A stretch of 64,000 bases of DNA, from positions 9,788,598-9,852,597 of the forward strand of contig JALMQS010000061.1 in NCBI GenBank assembly GCA_024734495.1, written 5' to 3'. The translations under genes were made by a program, and so were the position numbers. Of this stretch, positions 44,030 to 55,749 are shown piece by piece (within the stretch, counting starts at the first letter, position 1; each line of letters opens with the position of its first letter). Origin of the DNA: Forficula auricularia (taxonomy: Eukaryota > Arthropoda > Insecta > Dermaptera > Forficulidae). A model generated the notes under the pieces. It worked only from the letters and a program-made list of their open reading frames with translations. It did no database searches and was not told the DNA's origin.

Positions 44030-44679
44030 TAAATAAATAAATCTTTATTTCTCGACCTGCTTAGAGGCACAAGTCCTCGGTGGCTAGGTCCTCCAAACAT
44101 CAATACAATCTAGCTACAATACATTAATAAACATCAATACAAATTAATTACAACAATTTAACAAATAATAATAAAAAAAAAAAAAAAAAAAATAGAAATG
44201 TATGCTCATTAACAAATAGCATGACCATAGATTTCCATCAAAAGACAAAAAGTAATTTAAAAATTCCGCGCAAAAACCCGATACCAGGAGCAAGCGACGC
44301 ATTAGCCATCCCGGCATTTGCCATAAGCTGTTAAGGAAACCTGGTCAAAACCTTAACAAGGATGGTATGTCCTCTCTCTACCTCACCTAATCTCTGCTTG
44401 TGAGAACTAAATAAAATTTTGCACAACTCTAGGACATTAGGACTTGACAAAATTTATAATTGATTTAATCATAGGGGGCAGAGGACGATAATCCCAAGTA
44501 GTAACAGACAGACTGTTCCACAAACCAATGCCAGATCCTACAAATGAATGTAAACCGATATTTTTCAAGAATCTTGGCTTACGAATCTTTTTTCTATGAT
44601 CAGCTCTACCTAAATAACTTGGTTCCTGAAATCTATTCTTTATTTCCTCCCAACTCCTAAAACCCTTATAGGCTTTGAA
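44030..44679 (-). mobile_element. 5'-truncated non-LTR retrotransposon, CR1/L2-like
   Basis: On the minus strand the element ends in ATAAAGATTTATTTATTTAT, a short tandem tail, and starts with the end of a reverse-transcriptase ORF. It splits a C-type spacer. The uninterrupted form at 24700-24740 reads TATTTTGAATGCATGCAGAG, and ATTTT is found on both sides here, giving a short target duplication. A long 3' untranslated region includes an A/T run near 44169-44191 (poly-A on the plus strand). Confidence 0.75.
44437..44679 (-). pseudogene. Reverse-transcriptase C-terminal end
   Basis: The 80-residue reading KIFKAYKGFRSWEEIKNRF, then RKPRFLKNIGLHSFVGSGIG and LWNSLSVTTWDYRP, is uninterrupted to its stop. 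The PRFLKN...SFVGSGIGLWNSL pattern corresponds to the C-terminal end of CR1/L2/jockey-type ORF2 proteins, where an R-rich segment precedes an LWNSLP-like motif. The catalytic domain is missing by 5' truncation. Clade assignment is tentative. Confidence 0.65.
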
Positions 44680-44988
44680 AATTTTGAATGCATGCAGAGA
44701 AATTCAACATCTATGATTATTTTTATTTGTCTATAATGGCAATTTTCTTTATTGAAAAGGATTTTAAATTGAATTTGTCAAAAAGATTTTTCTGTATTTG
44801 TGTGAAAATTTGTTCATGCATTTATAACTTAGCCATGTGTATCTGTTAATTATTGTTGTTTTTTTGTTGAGATTTTGCACTGGCGAGATGTCTGAAGTTG
44901 AATTCCACCTTTTCTTACATACTTGATATTGTAACAGCGATGTAAAAAATAATATTGTTAAACCTCTTAGCAATAATTCTTTTTACTT

Positions 44989-46683
44989 TATCCAATGCGA
45001 AGCATGTGAAAAAGTATTGTAATCGATCGCGCGGCAAGCGCGACTTCAAAGGGTCCTCTGCTAAAGACTACGAAACCCATGGACACAATTAAGGTCACAA
45101 ATTGAAGTATTCAATGAGATTGAATTTTAGCATGTGACGGTTTTGATAAAAATTACCTGGAATCTCGTCTAGAGGCCAAAAAGTGCCATTTTTTTGGAAA
45201 TTCGTACGGATGGATGGATGGATGTTATCGTTCTTTTCCTCCACGATTTTTTCCACACCGTTGTACTGATTGAATTGAAATTGAAAATCTACTATTAGTT
45301 TAACAAAATGAAGCGCTGATTAGTTTTTGGTACATATCGTCCCACAAACATTAGTATTATACAACATTATTTATTTCAGTACTTTTTTAGTTTTTTCTAA
45401 ATATCTTTAAAATGACATAACCAATTTTGATGAAATTTAATATCCTAATTAAGAACTTTGGGGCCGACAAAAAAGATTAAATAAAGTTTTTAGTAAAATC
45501 ATACTTTAAAGTGTTTTACTCTAAAGTAAGATTTTTAAATTCTTTAAAATTTATTCATTTTATCTGTTTAATATAGGACTCATTTAACCTAACTAAGTAA
45601 GAATGGTTAGGCTTTTCTCTGTGAAATGCTAAAAATTTGGGAGGAAAGTTTATAAGTAACCATAGCAACTGCGTTCTTTTCTTATCCGTTACCTTTTTAT
45701 ATAGGAATCGAGTTAAAATCAAAATAGCGATTGATTCTCATCTAGTACTTGAGGAATAACCATTCTATATTGGACTTTTGACGTTTCGGTTTTTATTGGT
45801 AACCATTGCTGAGGACATAGAGGAATCGATTTAAAATCAAAAACAGCTATTGATTCTCATCTAGTACTTGAGGAATAACCATTCTATATTGGATTTTTGC
45901 ACACTCAGCACAGGTATATGTGGAGAGGCGCCGACACCCGTTTCGGGTAAGGCACTCGAAGAAGAAGATTGGATTTTTGACGTTTCGGTTATTATTAGTA
46001 ACCATTGCTGTAGACATGGAGGAATCGACTTATAATCAAAAATAGCCATCGATTCTCATATAATACTTGAGGAATAACAATTTTACATTAGATTTTTGAC
46101 GCTTCGATTATTATTGGTAACCATTGCTGAAGACATGGAGGAATCGGCTTAAAATCAAAAATAACGATCGATTCTTATCTAATACTAGAGGAATAACCTT
46201 ATTGCATTCCATTTTTGATGTTTTGACTATTAATGGCAACCTCTACTGGAAACGTGGAAGAATCGACTTAAAATCAAAAAGACTAATTTCTTTTTTGGTA
46301 GACAACTCAAGTTTGAGTGGTCAAAAATCTAAAGTAGAATTATTATTCCTCAAGTAATAGATGAGAATCAATCGCTATTTTTGATTTTCCTCCATATCTT
46401 CAGCAATGGTTACCAATAATAATCGAAGAGTCAAAAATCCAATGTAGAATGGTTATTCCTCGACTATTAAATGAGAATCGATCATTATTTTTGAATTAAA
46501 GTCAACATGAACTGCAAATTGCAAGTGATATCTGATTAATAATAAAGGAATAAACATATTATTTTTTTATTGTTAAAGGATAAATAATTAATATATCCAG
46601 TACACACCAGCACAGCAAAATATATTAATATTTCAAATGAATTTGGATAAAGTTTAGCAACGATCCGTTGCAGTTTATTTATA
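44989..46683. repeat. Composite 1.7-kb repeat, full-length copy
   Basis: The left end is the 400-bp module inverted (ACTTTATCCAATGCGAAGCA), followed by about 300 bases, then 119-bp-type units in one direction (GGTAACCATTGCTGA at 45800, 46000 and 46115), a reversal near 46310, and the end GCAACGATCCGTTGCAGTTT. The array spacer at 40970 gives the uninterrupted site (CAATAAGTATTTTTTATATG). A copy of the same layout is inside the TIR element at 55750. No protein-coding region is visible. Confidence 0.65.
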
Positions 46684-46746
46684 ATATGTTTTATTATTTT
46701 CAATTGTATATATGAGGATGTGGATTGTTGATTTTTGGTTGTTTGC

Positions 46747-46785
46747 AGACTGATGATGGCAACGAGTTGTGGCCGAAACTGTTTC
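46747..46785 (+). ncRNA. Hammerhead-like motif in C-type spacer, best copy
   Basis: CTGATGA, then T, GGC AAC / GTT GTG GCC with a 3-base bulge in stem II, then GAAACTGTTT. Core and GAAA are intact, but the bulge and the unclear stem I make activity doubtful. Confidence 0.45.
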
Positions 46786-48292
46786 GTTTTTTGTTATTAT
46801 AACACAAATTAATAAATATATCTCGACCTGTGAAGAGAGGTTTTTTATTTTATTTTAACAAGAATATTTACATCCTTTTTTCTGCGTTGTCTTCTTTATC
46901 TCACATGATAGAAAATTAAATAATTATTTGTATTTTGTCTAATAAAATGTCGATAATTCAACTCCCCAGGCTTATTCTACTTATTTATTATTTTCTGAAG
47001 AACGTGTTGTTGCTTTTAAAAAGCATGATTGGAAGAAAGGGGACTAACGAGACCGACGGCGACTAACTGACTACTATCGAGGTCACAGGCAACCAGGAGT
47101 ATTCGAGAGTCAGACTATCGGAGAATGCCCGCTCTTTTGCCGAGAGAGGAAGGATAGCAAAGTAGGCGAATCGGGCGGGGATGGATTGAGTAATAAAGGA
47201 ATTTTTTTATCTTTGTCCATTATTCAAACAAGAAAGTTCCAATAAATTTGAAGCACTTATTAATTCGAAGGTCTTTTGTATTTACACTTTTAGTAAAAGT
47301 AGATTTTAAATAATAAAATGTGAAACTGTATCCACATTATCCGGGAAATGTATACATTAACTTCTCTGATTTTGCGAATGTGACATCAATAGGGGAAAAA
47401 TAAATGTGTGCTTAGATGCTTAGAACCTACTTTTAATTTAATTATTTGTATTTTGTCTAATAAAATGTCGATAATTCAACTCCCCAGGCTTATTCTACTT
47501 ATTTATTATTTTCTGAAGAACGTGTTGTTGCTTTTAAAAAGCATGGTAAGAAGAAATGAGACTGACTAACGAGACCGACGACGACGACTGACTGACTACC
47601 ATCGAGGTCGGTTCAAATAGCCTCACCTGGTCACAGGCAACCAGGAGTATTCGAGAGTCAGACCACGGGAGAATGCCCGCTCTTTTGCCGAGAGAGGAAG
47701 GATAGCTAAGTAGGCGAAGCGGACGGGGATAGATTGAGGAATAATGGAATTTTTTATCTTTGTCCATTATTCAAACAAGAAAGTTCCAATAAATTTGATT
47801 CACTTTTTAATTCGAGAGTCTTGTATTTACACTTTTAGTAAAAGTAGATTTTAAATAATAAAATATATTAACAGTATCAACATTATCCGGGAAATGTATA
47901 CATTAACTTCACTGATTTTGCGAATTTGACATCAATGGGGGAAAAATAAATATGTGCTTAGAACCTACTTATAAAAATAATAAAAAGATAATTTTGATTA
48001 AGCATTTATTTTCAAAATTGCATTATTAACTCTTACATATCGAAAGTATTATATTTAATAATCGGATTCATTAAAAATTAGTGACAGATTTTGAATAAGG
48101 CCTTGTTACATGGATAATAGTATTTAATTATTTACACATTTGAAAAAAACATTCGGCAATAAACACAGAAACAGGCATAGTCAACAAAATACGTAGTCCT
48201 ATTATAGTAGTATTCAAAAATGCTTGATTTTTTTTAATTAATATCTAATTTGGAGATGATCTTTGCGACAAAATTATGCAAAAACTTTAATT

Positions 48293-49302
48293 AGTAGAGA
48301 TTGTGGTGTTGGTGCAAGGTGAAACATCTTAATAAAGATAAAACTAAAATAAATATTATATGCAATATTCATTTCCTATGAGTTAAGGTTTGTAGGTCAC
48401 TTGTTTCACATTAAAATTAAAAAAATAAAAGATTTTCACTTATAATTACACGAGAGCTTTTTTTGCCGAAGTAAACTTGACATTTTAATGAGAATTTTGT
48501 TGCCTGGCAACTAAACGAAAAAAACTACCTGTGAGAGAGTCCGTAGGACGAGTAATTTTTTCTGGTAGTTTTTTGAGTTAAATTGCCCAAAGGCAACAAA
48601 ACTCGAATTATAAAATATCAAGTTTACTTCGACCCAAAAAAAAGCTTGAGTGTAATTCGGTAAGACAATTTAATGAATCAATACGTAAATCACAAAATTA
48701 ACAAAATTAAGACATAAATTAGTTTATTTAATTTAGAGGAAAAGTACAATTGTTAAAAATACAATTCTTATAAACAACTTGATAAAAAAATAAATAGGAA
48801 AATAAAAATAAAAAAATAATCGTATAGGATCTGAAATAAAAACATAAAATTAAATAAGATTTGTTTCCAAGCTATATAAAAAAAGCCACTTGAACCACTT
48901 TATTTGTAAACACACCTGTTTTGTTATGATTTAGACACCTGTTAATTAAAAACAAACAAAAAATTTCTAATTTTAATATAATATAATAATATTTGCTTTA
49001 ACCTATTAGTGGGTTTTAAAATTAAAAAACCAATTAATAAATAAAACATAGTTGAAAAAATAAAGCTAGGTTCAGTTTTGTCGCTGGAAAAGTTAGGGTA
49101 AACTTTTTTCGCTGTCATAGTGACAAAAACACCGTTGCTTATGGGACTTTTAGTGTATGAATTAAATTGTCAATATATATATATATATTGAAAAAATTTA
49201 CATCTTTTAATTTTTTAATTTTAATGTGAAACAAGTGACCTAGAAACCTTAACTCATAGTAAATGAATATTGCATATAATTTTTATTTTACTTTTATCTT
49301 TG
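48293..49302. mobile_element. Palindromic MITE, copy 4, with nested insertion
   Basis: The arms and lead-in GTAGAGATTGTGGTGTTGG match copies 1 and 2 and the element sits in the same GCAAAAACTTTAATTA target. Its centre is split between GATTTTCA and ATATATATATAT by 733 bases of unrelated sequence. Confidence 0.8.
48439..49171. mobile_element. Unrecognised 733-bp insertion with internal hairpin
   Basis: The first 220 bases form a hairpin: ATTACACGAGAGCTTTTTTT near 48445 is inverted at about 48640-48656, and inner arms AAAAAACTACC/GGTAGTTTTTT enclose GAGTCCGTAGGACGAG. GACAATTTAATGAATCA near 48664 is inverted near 49156-49171. The remainder is AT-rich without coding sequence. It may be two nested foldback elements. 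Confidence 0.55.
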
Positions 49303-49379
49303 AAAAAACTTTAATTAATACAATATTCGAGACATTTATGTCGTCTTACGGTGCAGCCAGAGCTAACTAGCCCATATGG

Positions 49380-50790
49380 CAGCAGTCGGGGAACCGGGGT
49401 AAATTACCCCAAATGGGGTAAAAATGAAACTATCGGGGGTAAAAAGGACATTTTTTAAATTTTTTTTATTTTATAAACTATTATAGTATTGCTAGTTTGA
49501 TAGCTTTTCCAGGAATTTAAAATCTTAATATTAATAAAAGTTAAAAAAAATATATAAAAACATTAATAAAAGTTTGCATTTTTTGTCATGATGATAGTTG
49601 GTGTATTTTTTTCTTTTTAAAAAGCAGTCAGTAAACCCGGCAAGAAATCGGCTGAATGCCGAGGATTGTATTCAAATTGCGCTCATGTCAAAAAGTCATA
49701 ATTTTGAAGTTATTTTAGCGAAAATGAAACATCATTTTTCTAAAACGTAAAAGCGTTTGAATTATTTTAATGTTTACTTACAGAGAGTTTTCATGTAAAT
49801 TCCAATTAATTCAATAAATAATAAATAAGGGCCTGGAACACCGAGCGATGCTCGGTAACTTTTTGCTTCTAAATAGCTTAAGTTTCAAATTTCAATGCTC
49901 TGCGACTTCCCGAAGACAAGATATGAACGATTAAATATTTATTTTCCGACATGACTAATTTACGGCCCTTCCTTTATTTTGACCCTTTTAAATCCTGAAG
50001 AAGGAGGTACGATCCTTCGAATTTTCGGATTTTTAAGAGAATAAAATTGATATTCTATTAAAATATTTTATAGAAAAATACCTTTATTTAATCAAACCAA
50101 TTATTTTACATGAATTAATGTATACCTACATTGTATTTTAGCTTCGACTCCGGAGATTACTTCTCCACCATCGAGTGTCCTTGATGGAAAAAACTAATTA
50201 AAGAAAAAACCTCTTTTCCGATAATTATTCCAATACCATATTCACCATCTTTTCTTCCCGATCATCCCTTTCGTCTTTATTTAATCAAATTGGCAAATTC
50301 TAATATATAATAACATTTGTAATGATCTATTAGTGCAATTTAAAATAAAAAAAACCAATTAATTTTATTAAAAATAAATTGAAAGAAATGTAATTATAAA
50401 TTTTTATGAATATAGAATATAGAGTTCGTGGCTGTGATGAAACTGTACAAGATGAAGGAGGAGATATTCTGAAATTTTTGGGCCCAGGCACGTTATAAAT
50501 ACATATGAAGCTAAAAAAAATTTATTTTTGACAAGGCTTGGTTCGATCACATAAGTGTACCGCATTTTGTGTATAACTCCTAATTGACTGATGTTGGCCA
50601 AATAAAATTCAGACCGAAACTTCTTATTAAAGGTGTTTTATGGAACCCAGTGATTCCATCTGTGGCTGATACCTCCTCCTTTATCTAGTATAAATTTTTA
50701 TTCCAACAACCACCTATGAATAATTATTTCAATTAACAAAAAACCCATCAAAAACAACTTAGCTGAAGATGAGACCGTGATAGATCGAAT
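49380..50790. other. Non-array insertion or junction region
   Basis: Starts CAGTCGGGGAACCGGGGTAA followed by ATTACCCCAAATGGGG, which looks like a DNA-transposon terminus with a GGGGTAA motif, but no partner end was identified. A decayed hammerhead lies at 49992-50030. The open frame at 50404-50601 has no recognised domain. The rest is AT-rich and unassigned. The array resumes near 50795 inside an A core. Confidence 0.4.
49992..50030 (+). ncRNA. Decayed hammerhead motif
   Basis: AAATC/GATTT (stem I), CTGAAGA core, extra A, AGGA/TCCT (stem II), then CGAATTTTC where GAAACGTC is expected. Helices persist while the GAAA region is damaged. It marks the end of an otherwise unrecognised Penelope-type fragment. 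Confidence 0.5.
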
Positions 50791-50794
50791 TGTC

Positions 50795-53700
50795 AACACA
50801 AAAAAGCAATGGAAAAGGAGGACGGACGGACGACGACTATCAGCAAGACGGTTCAAATAGCCTCGGCTAGTAACAGGCAACCAAGAGTATTCAAGAGTCA
50901 AGCGATAGGAGGATGCCCGCTCTTTTACCAAGAGAGGAAATGTAGCCTGGGTGGGCTAAGCGGCCGGGGAAAGATTGAGGAATAATGGAATTTGTTAACT
51001 TTTTTCAATATTCAAACAAAAAAGTACCAATAAATTTGATGTAGTTTCTAATTCTGACAGTTTTTGTATTTACACTTTTAGTAAAAGTAGGTTGTAAATA
51101 ATAATAAAATAAATAATATTAAAATATCCACATGGATGAAATGTATAGATTAACTTCATTGCTTTTGCGAATATGAAATCAATGCTGGAAAAATAAATAA
51201 GTATGTGCTTAAAACTTACTTATAAAAATAATAAATAGAAAATTATTGATTAAAAATTTACTTTCAAAATTGCTTTATTAACTCTTAAATATCGAAGGTA
51301 TTTAATAATCGCATTCCATAGAAATTAGTACAAGATTTTGAAGAACGCCTTTTCAACTTGTTACATGGATGATAATTTTTAATTATTTACACATTTGAAA
51401 AAATCATTTGGCAGTAAACACAGAAACAGGCATAGTTATCAAAATACGGAATGCTATATATAGTAGTCTTAGAAAATGTTTGAATTAATTTTTTTTTTTT
51501 TTTTTAATATCTCATTTAGAGATGGCGTGATCTCTAGGAAAAATTTTTGCAAAAAATTTAATTAATAAAATGATTCAAGACTATTTATGTCGTGTAACGG
51601 TACAGCCAGAGCTCACCCTTATGGCATGGTTAAATTACCGAGGTAAACTATGTTCTAAAAAATCATATTCTTATACATACCTACACTAATTTTGTCTTTC
51701 AATGATTTTTATATTAATTATTTTTATTTTTTCTAATAAAATGTAGATGATTCAAGTCCCTAGGCTTATGCTACTATATGTATTTATTTATTATTTTCTG
51801 AAGAACTTGTTTCTTTTAAAAAGCATGGAAGGAACAAAGTAAGTGAGTGGACAACTAGACTGACCTACCTTCAAGGACGGCTCGAATGGACTCGGCTGGT
51901 AACAGGCGTTCAGGAGTATTCGAGAGTCATACGAGGGGACGAAGCGCGCCATTTTGTCCAGAGAGGAGTGTAGCTAGGTAGGCGAAACGGGCGAAGATAG
52001 TTTGAGGAATAATGGAATTTTTTATCTCTTGTCAATATTCAAACAAGAAAGTAGCATTAAATTTGATGTAGTATGTAATTATGACGGTCTTTTTTATTTA
52101 CACTTTTAGTAAAAGTAGATGGTAAATAATAATGTGAAGAGGAGGACGACCGACGACTAGCAGCGAGGTGGTTATAATAGCCTCGCTTGGTAACAGGCAA
52201 TCAGGAGTATTCAAGAGTCAGACGAAAGGAGGATGCCGCTCTTTTACCCAGAGATGAAATTTAGCCTAGGTGTGCGAAGCGGACGGGGAAAAAGATTGAG
52301 GAATAAATTTTAAAGAGAATATATTGTAATTTGCGGGTCTTGTATTTACACATTTATTAAAAGTAGATTGTAAATAATAAAATATAAACTGTATCCACAT
52401 TATGCGAGAAATGTATACATTAAATTCACTACTTTTGCGAATGCGAAATCAATGGGAGAAAAATAAATAAGTATGTGCTTAGAATCTACTTATGGTATAA
52501 AAACAGTAAAAAGAAAATTATTGATTGAACATTTACTTTCAAAATTGCTTTATTAACTCTTACATAGCAAAGATATTTATTAATCGGATTCACTAGAAAT
52601 TAGTGCCAGATTTTAAAGAAGACTTTCTTAAATTGATGCTAGTTTTTAATTATTTTCACTTTTGAAAAAATCATTCGGCAGTAAACACAGAAACAGACAT
52701 AGTCAACAAAATACGGAACGCTATAGTAGTCTTCGAAAATATTTTAATTATTGTTTTTTTAATAGCTCATTTGGAGTTGGCGTTATCTCTAGGACAAAAT
52801 TTTCCAAAAACTTTAATTAATACAATAATTCAAGACCATCTATGTCGTGTTACGCCGCACCCAGAGCACGCACTTATGGCATGGTTAAATTACCGGGGAA
52901 AACTATCTTCTAAAAAATCATATTCTTTATACATACCTACACTGATTTTGTCTTTCAAGGTTTTTTATATTAATTATTTTTATTTTGTCTAAAGAAAGAA
53001 CCAATAAATTTGATGTAGTTTATAATTCTGACGGTCTCTTGTATTTACACTTTTAGTAAAAGTAGATGGTAAATAATAATAAAATATCCACATTATTGGT
53101 GAAATGTATAGATTAACTTCACTGCTTTTACGAATCTGAAATCAATGGTGGAAAAATAAATAAGTATGTGCTTTTACCTACTTATAAAAATAATAAAAAG
53201 AAAATTATTCATTCAACATTTATTTTCAAAATTGCTTCATTAACTCTTACATATCGAAGGTATTTAATAATCGGATACCATAGTAATTAGTGGCAGATTT
53301 TGAACAAGGCCTTGTTACATAGATGATATTTTTTAATTATTTACACATTTGGAAAAATCATTTGGCAATAAACACAGAAACAGGCATAGCAAACAAAATA
53401 CGCAGTGCTATTATAGTGGTATTCGAAAATGATTGAATTAATTTTTAATTAATATCTCATTTGAAGATGACGTGATCTTTGGGACAAAATTTTGGAAAAA
53501 CTTTAATTAATACAATATTCGAGTCCATGAATGTCGTCTTACGGCGCACCCAGAGCTAGCTAGCCCTTTTTGCATGGTTAAATTACCGTAAAAACTACGT
53601 ATGTTCTAAAAATCATATTCTTATAAATACCTACGCATTTTTATTGTTGGATTCACCCACACATTCGCCAACCAACTATGTTCAAAAGTGAGTCCAATGT

Positions 53701-53823
53701 ATAATTCTATTTATTTAGCAAGAATCTGAATTATTGCGTTAAATCAAATGTTTTAGGGGCTGATTTCGTTTTTCAATGATTTTTATTTTAATGATTTTAA
53801 GTGGAATCATTGTCTAATAAAAT
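50795..53823 (+). repeat. Array segment 7, A-B-A units
   Basis: Cores near 50870 (A), 51898 (B) and 52188 (A). The B unit has the private variants CAGGCGTTCAGGAGTATTCG and GACGAAGCGC, shared only with the unit at 19780. It ends at the same internal point (GGTAAATAATAATGTGAA), where the next A core is joined after a deletion. Confidence 0.8.
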
Positions 53824-53829
53824 GTCGAT

Positions 53830-54691
53830 TGGACGCGCCAAAAGCGGTCCTATGAAATGGCGGAGGTACTCTGGGTGATTAGTAGTTTGACTCTTAATTA
53901 CTATATCTATGACAGTTACATGATCCAAAACAATGCCAATTAATATTTATTTTTTCTATTATTGATAATTAGTTGTTAATAAACAAGCAAACAAGCAACA
54001 TCGAAACGATCCAAGTTGAACCTTTTCATACATTACTCTTGAGTTAATCTCATCCCTGCAGGCTAGAAATCAGTTTACATGTTACAAAGTGATTAGTCAA
54101 GTAACTGTGTTCAATTTCCACCGAACGTTTCGGCTAGGAACTTACTCCAAGCGGTCAATCATCGGGTTGTACTCAAGCCGCTACCATTTCGAGGAACCAA
54201 TTATTTGTTAACATCTCTTTCCAAAGGATTTCTACACGCCACAGCAGAGACCTTCCGTCCAGGAACTCTGCACATCTCTCCAAGGTCAACTATTTATCTT
54301 TTCTTCACACACAAACCGTTCGTTTCTTATTGCTACCAAATCAAGCATCCATCTTGGATTTTTATTCTTTTCAAATCAAGCTATTTCTATTAATAGAAAT
54401 ACAGTTTATTTTAACAAGAGTTAAATCTAACTAACATTAAACAGTTCATCTTATTTATATGGTGATTATTAATTAAGATAATTAACAGCTACACATACAT
54501 CCACACACAGACCAACTAAGATAAATGATATTTTAATTTCCTTATAACTAACTAACTTGTCAATCGTACTTACAGTAAAAGTTTGTATCTGGTTGACCGA
54601 CTGTGAAACGGAGTCCCAACTGGCAAATTAATTTTTGTTTAAGAATTTCAAATTTGTAGATTTTCAAGCATTATCACAGTTGGCCGTTCCA
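53830..54691. mobile_element. 862-bp insertion with short TIRs and 6-bp duplication
   Basis: GTCGAT at 53824-53829 and 54692-54697 flanks a segment starting TGGACGCGCCAA and ending TTGGCCGTTCCA, which are imperfect inverted repeats. Array units elsewhere show the intact AAAATGTCGATGATTCAAG site. A hammerhead-like motif with a damaged core lies on the minus strand at about 54118-54170. The open frame at 54205-54393 is not recognised. TIR and TG...CA ends leave both a DNA element and an LTR-related origin open. Confidence 0.65.
54118..54170 (-). ncRNA. Hammerhead-like motif, core damaged
   Basis: On the minus strand: CCG, then ATGATTGA where CTGANGA is expected, a stem GCTTGGA/TCCTAGC with one mismatch, then CGAAACGTTCGG. 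CCG/CGG would be stem I. The first core base is changed and one T is inserted. Confidence 0.4.
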
Positions 54692-54697
54692 GTCGAT

Positions 54698-55749
54698 GTT
54701 TCAAGCCCCCACTAAGGCCTTCGCTATAATAGAGATATTTATATTTTTCTGAAGATGTGTTGCTTTTAAAAAGCATTGGAAAAGGAGGAGGACGACCGAC
54801 AACTAGCAGCGAGGCGGTTCAAATAGCTTCGCCTGGTAACAGGCAACCGGGAGTATTCAAGAGTCAGATGATAGGAGAATGCCCGCTCTTTTACCCAGCA
54901 GACGAAATGTAGGCCCTAGGTGGGCGAAGCAGGCTGGAGAAAGATTGAGGAATAATGGATTGTTATTATCTTTATTCCAATATTTAAACAAGAAAGTACC
55001 AATTAATTTGATACAGATTTTAATTTGCGGGTCTTTTGTATTTACACATTTATTAAAAGTAGATTGTAAATAATAAAATATAAACTGTATCCACATTATG
55101 CGAGAATTGTATACATTAACTTCATTACTTTTGCGAATGTGAAATCAATGGGAGAAAAATAAATAAGTATGTTCTTAGAATCTACTTATGGTATAAAAAT
55201 AGTAAAAAGAAAATTATTGATTGAACATTTACTTTCATAAATTGCTTTATTAACTCTTACATATCAAAGATATTTATTAATCGGATTCACTAGAACTTAG
55301 TGCCAGATTTTAGGCTTTGTTACATGGATGATAGTTTTTAATTATTTTCACTTTTGAAAAAATCATTTGGCAGTAAACACAGAAACAGTCATAGTCAACA
55401 AAATACGGAATGCTATATATAGTAGTAGTCTTCTAAAATGTTTGAATTAATTTTTTTTTTGATATATCAATTCGAGATGACGTGATCTCTGGGACAAAAT
55501 TTTGCAAAAACTTTAATAAATACAATAATTAAAGACCATTTATGTCGTGTTAAGGCGCAGCCAGCCAGAGCTCACTCTTATGGCATGGTTAAATTACCGG
55601 GGAAAACTTTTTTCTAAAAAATCATATTCTTTTTTATAAATATACCTACTACTACTGATTTTGTCTTTCAAGGATTTTTATATTAATTTTTTTATTTTGT
55701 CTAATATAATGTCGATGATTCAAGTCCCTAGGCTTATGCTACTATAGAT
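54698..55749 (+). repeat. Array segment 8, one A unit
   Basis: A core near 54835 (GGTAACAGGCAACCGGGAGT, a variant shared with the unit at 43356), followed by a full unit to CTTATGCTACTATAGAT, where the TIR element begins. Confidence 0.75.

Larger units (their letters stand above)
46684..49379 (+). repeat. Array segment 6, two C units
   Basis: Cores near 47085 and 47630 are both C (GTCACAGGCAACCAGG, CTCTTTTGCCGAGAG) and only 545 bases apart, so one full spacer was lost between them. Both contain GACGACTAACTGACTA-like repeats of GACTGACT. The hammerhead-like motif of the C spacer lies at 46747-46785. Unit sequence stops at 49379 after CCCATATGGCA. Confidence 0.75.
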
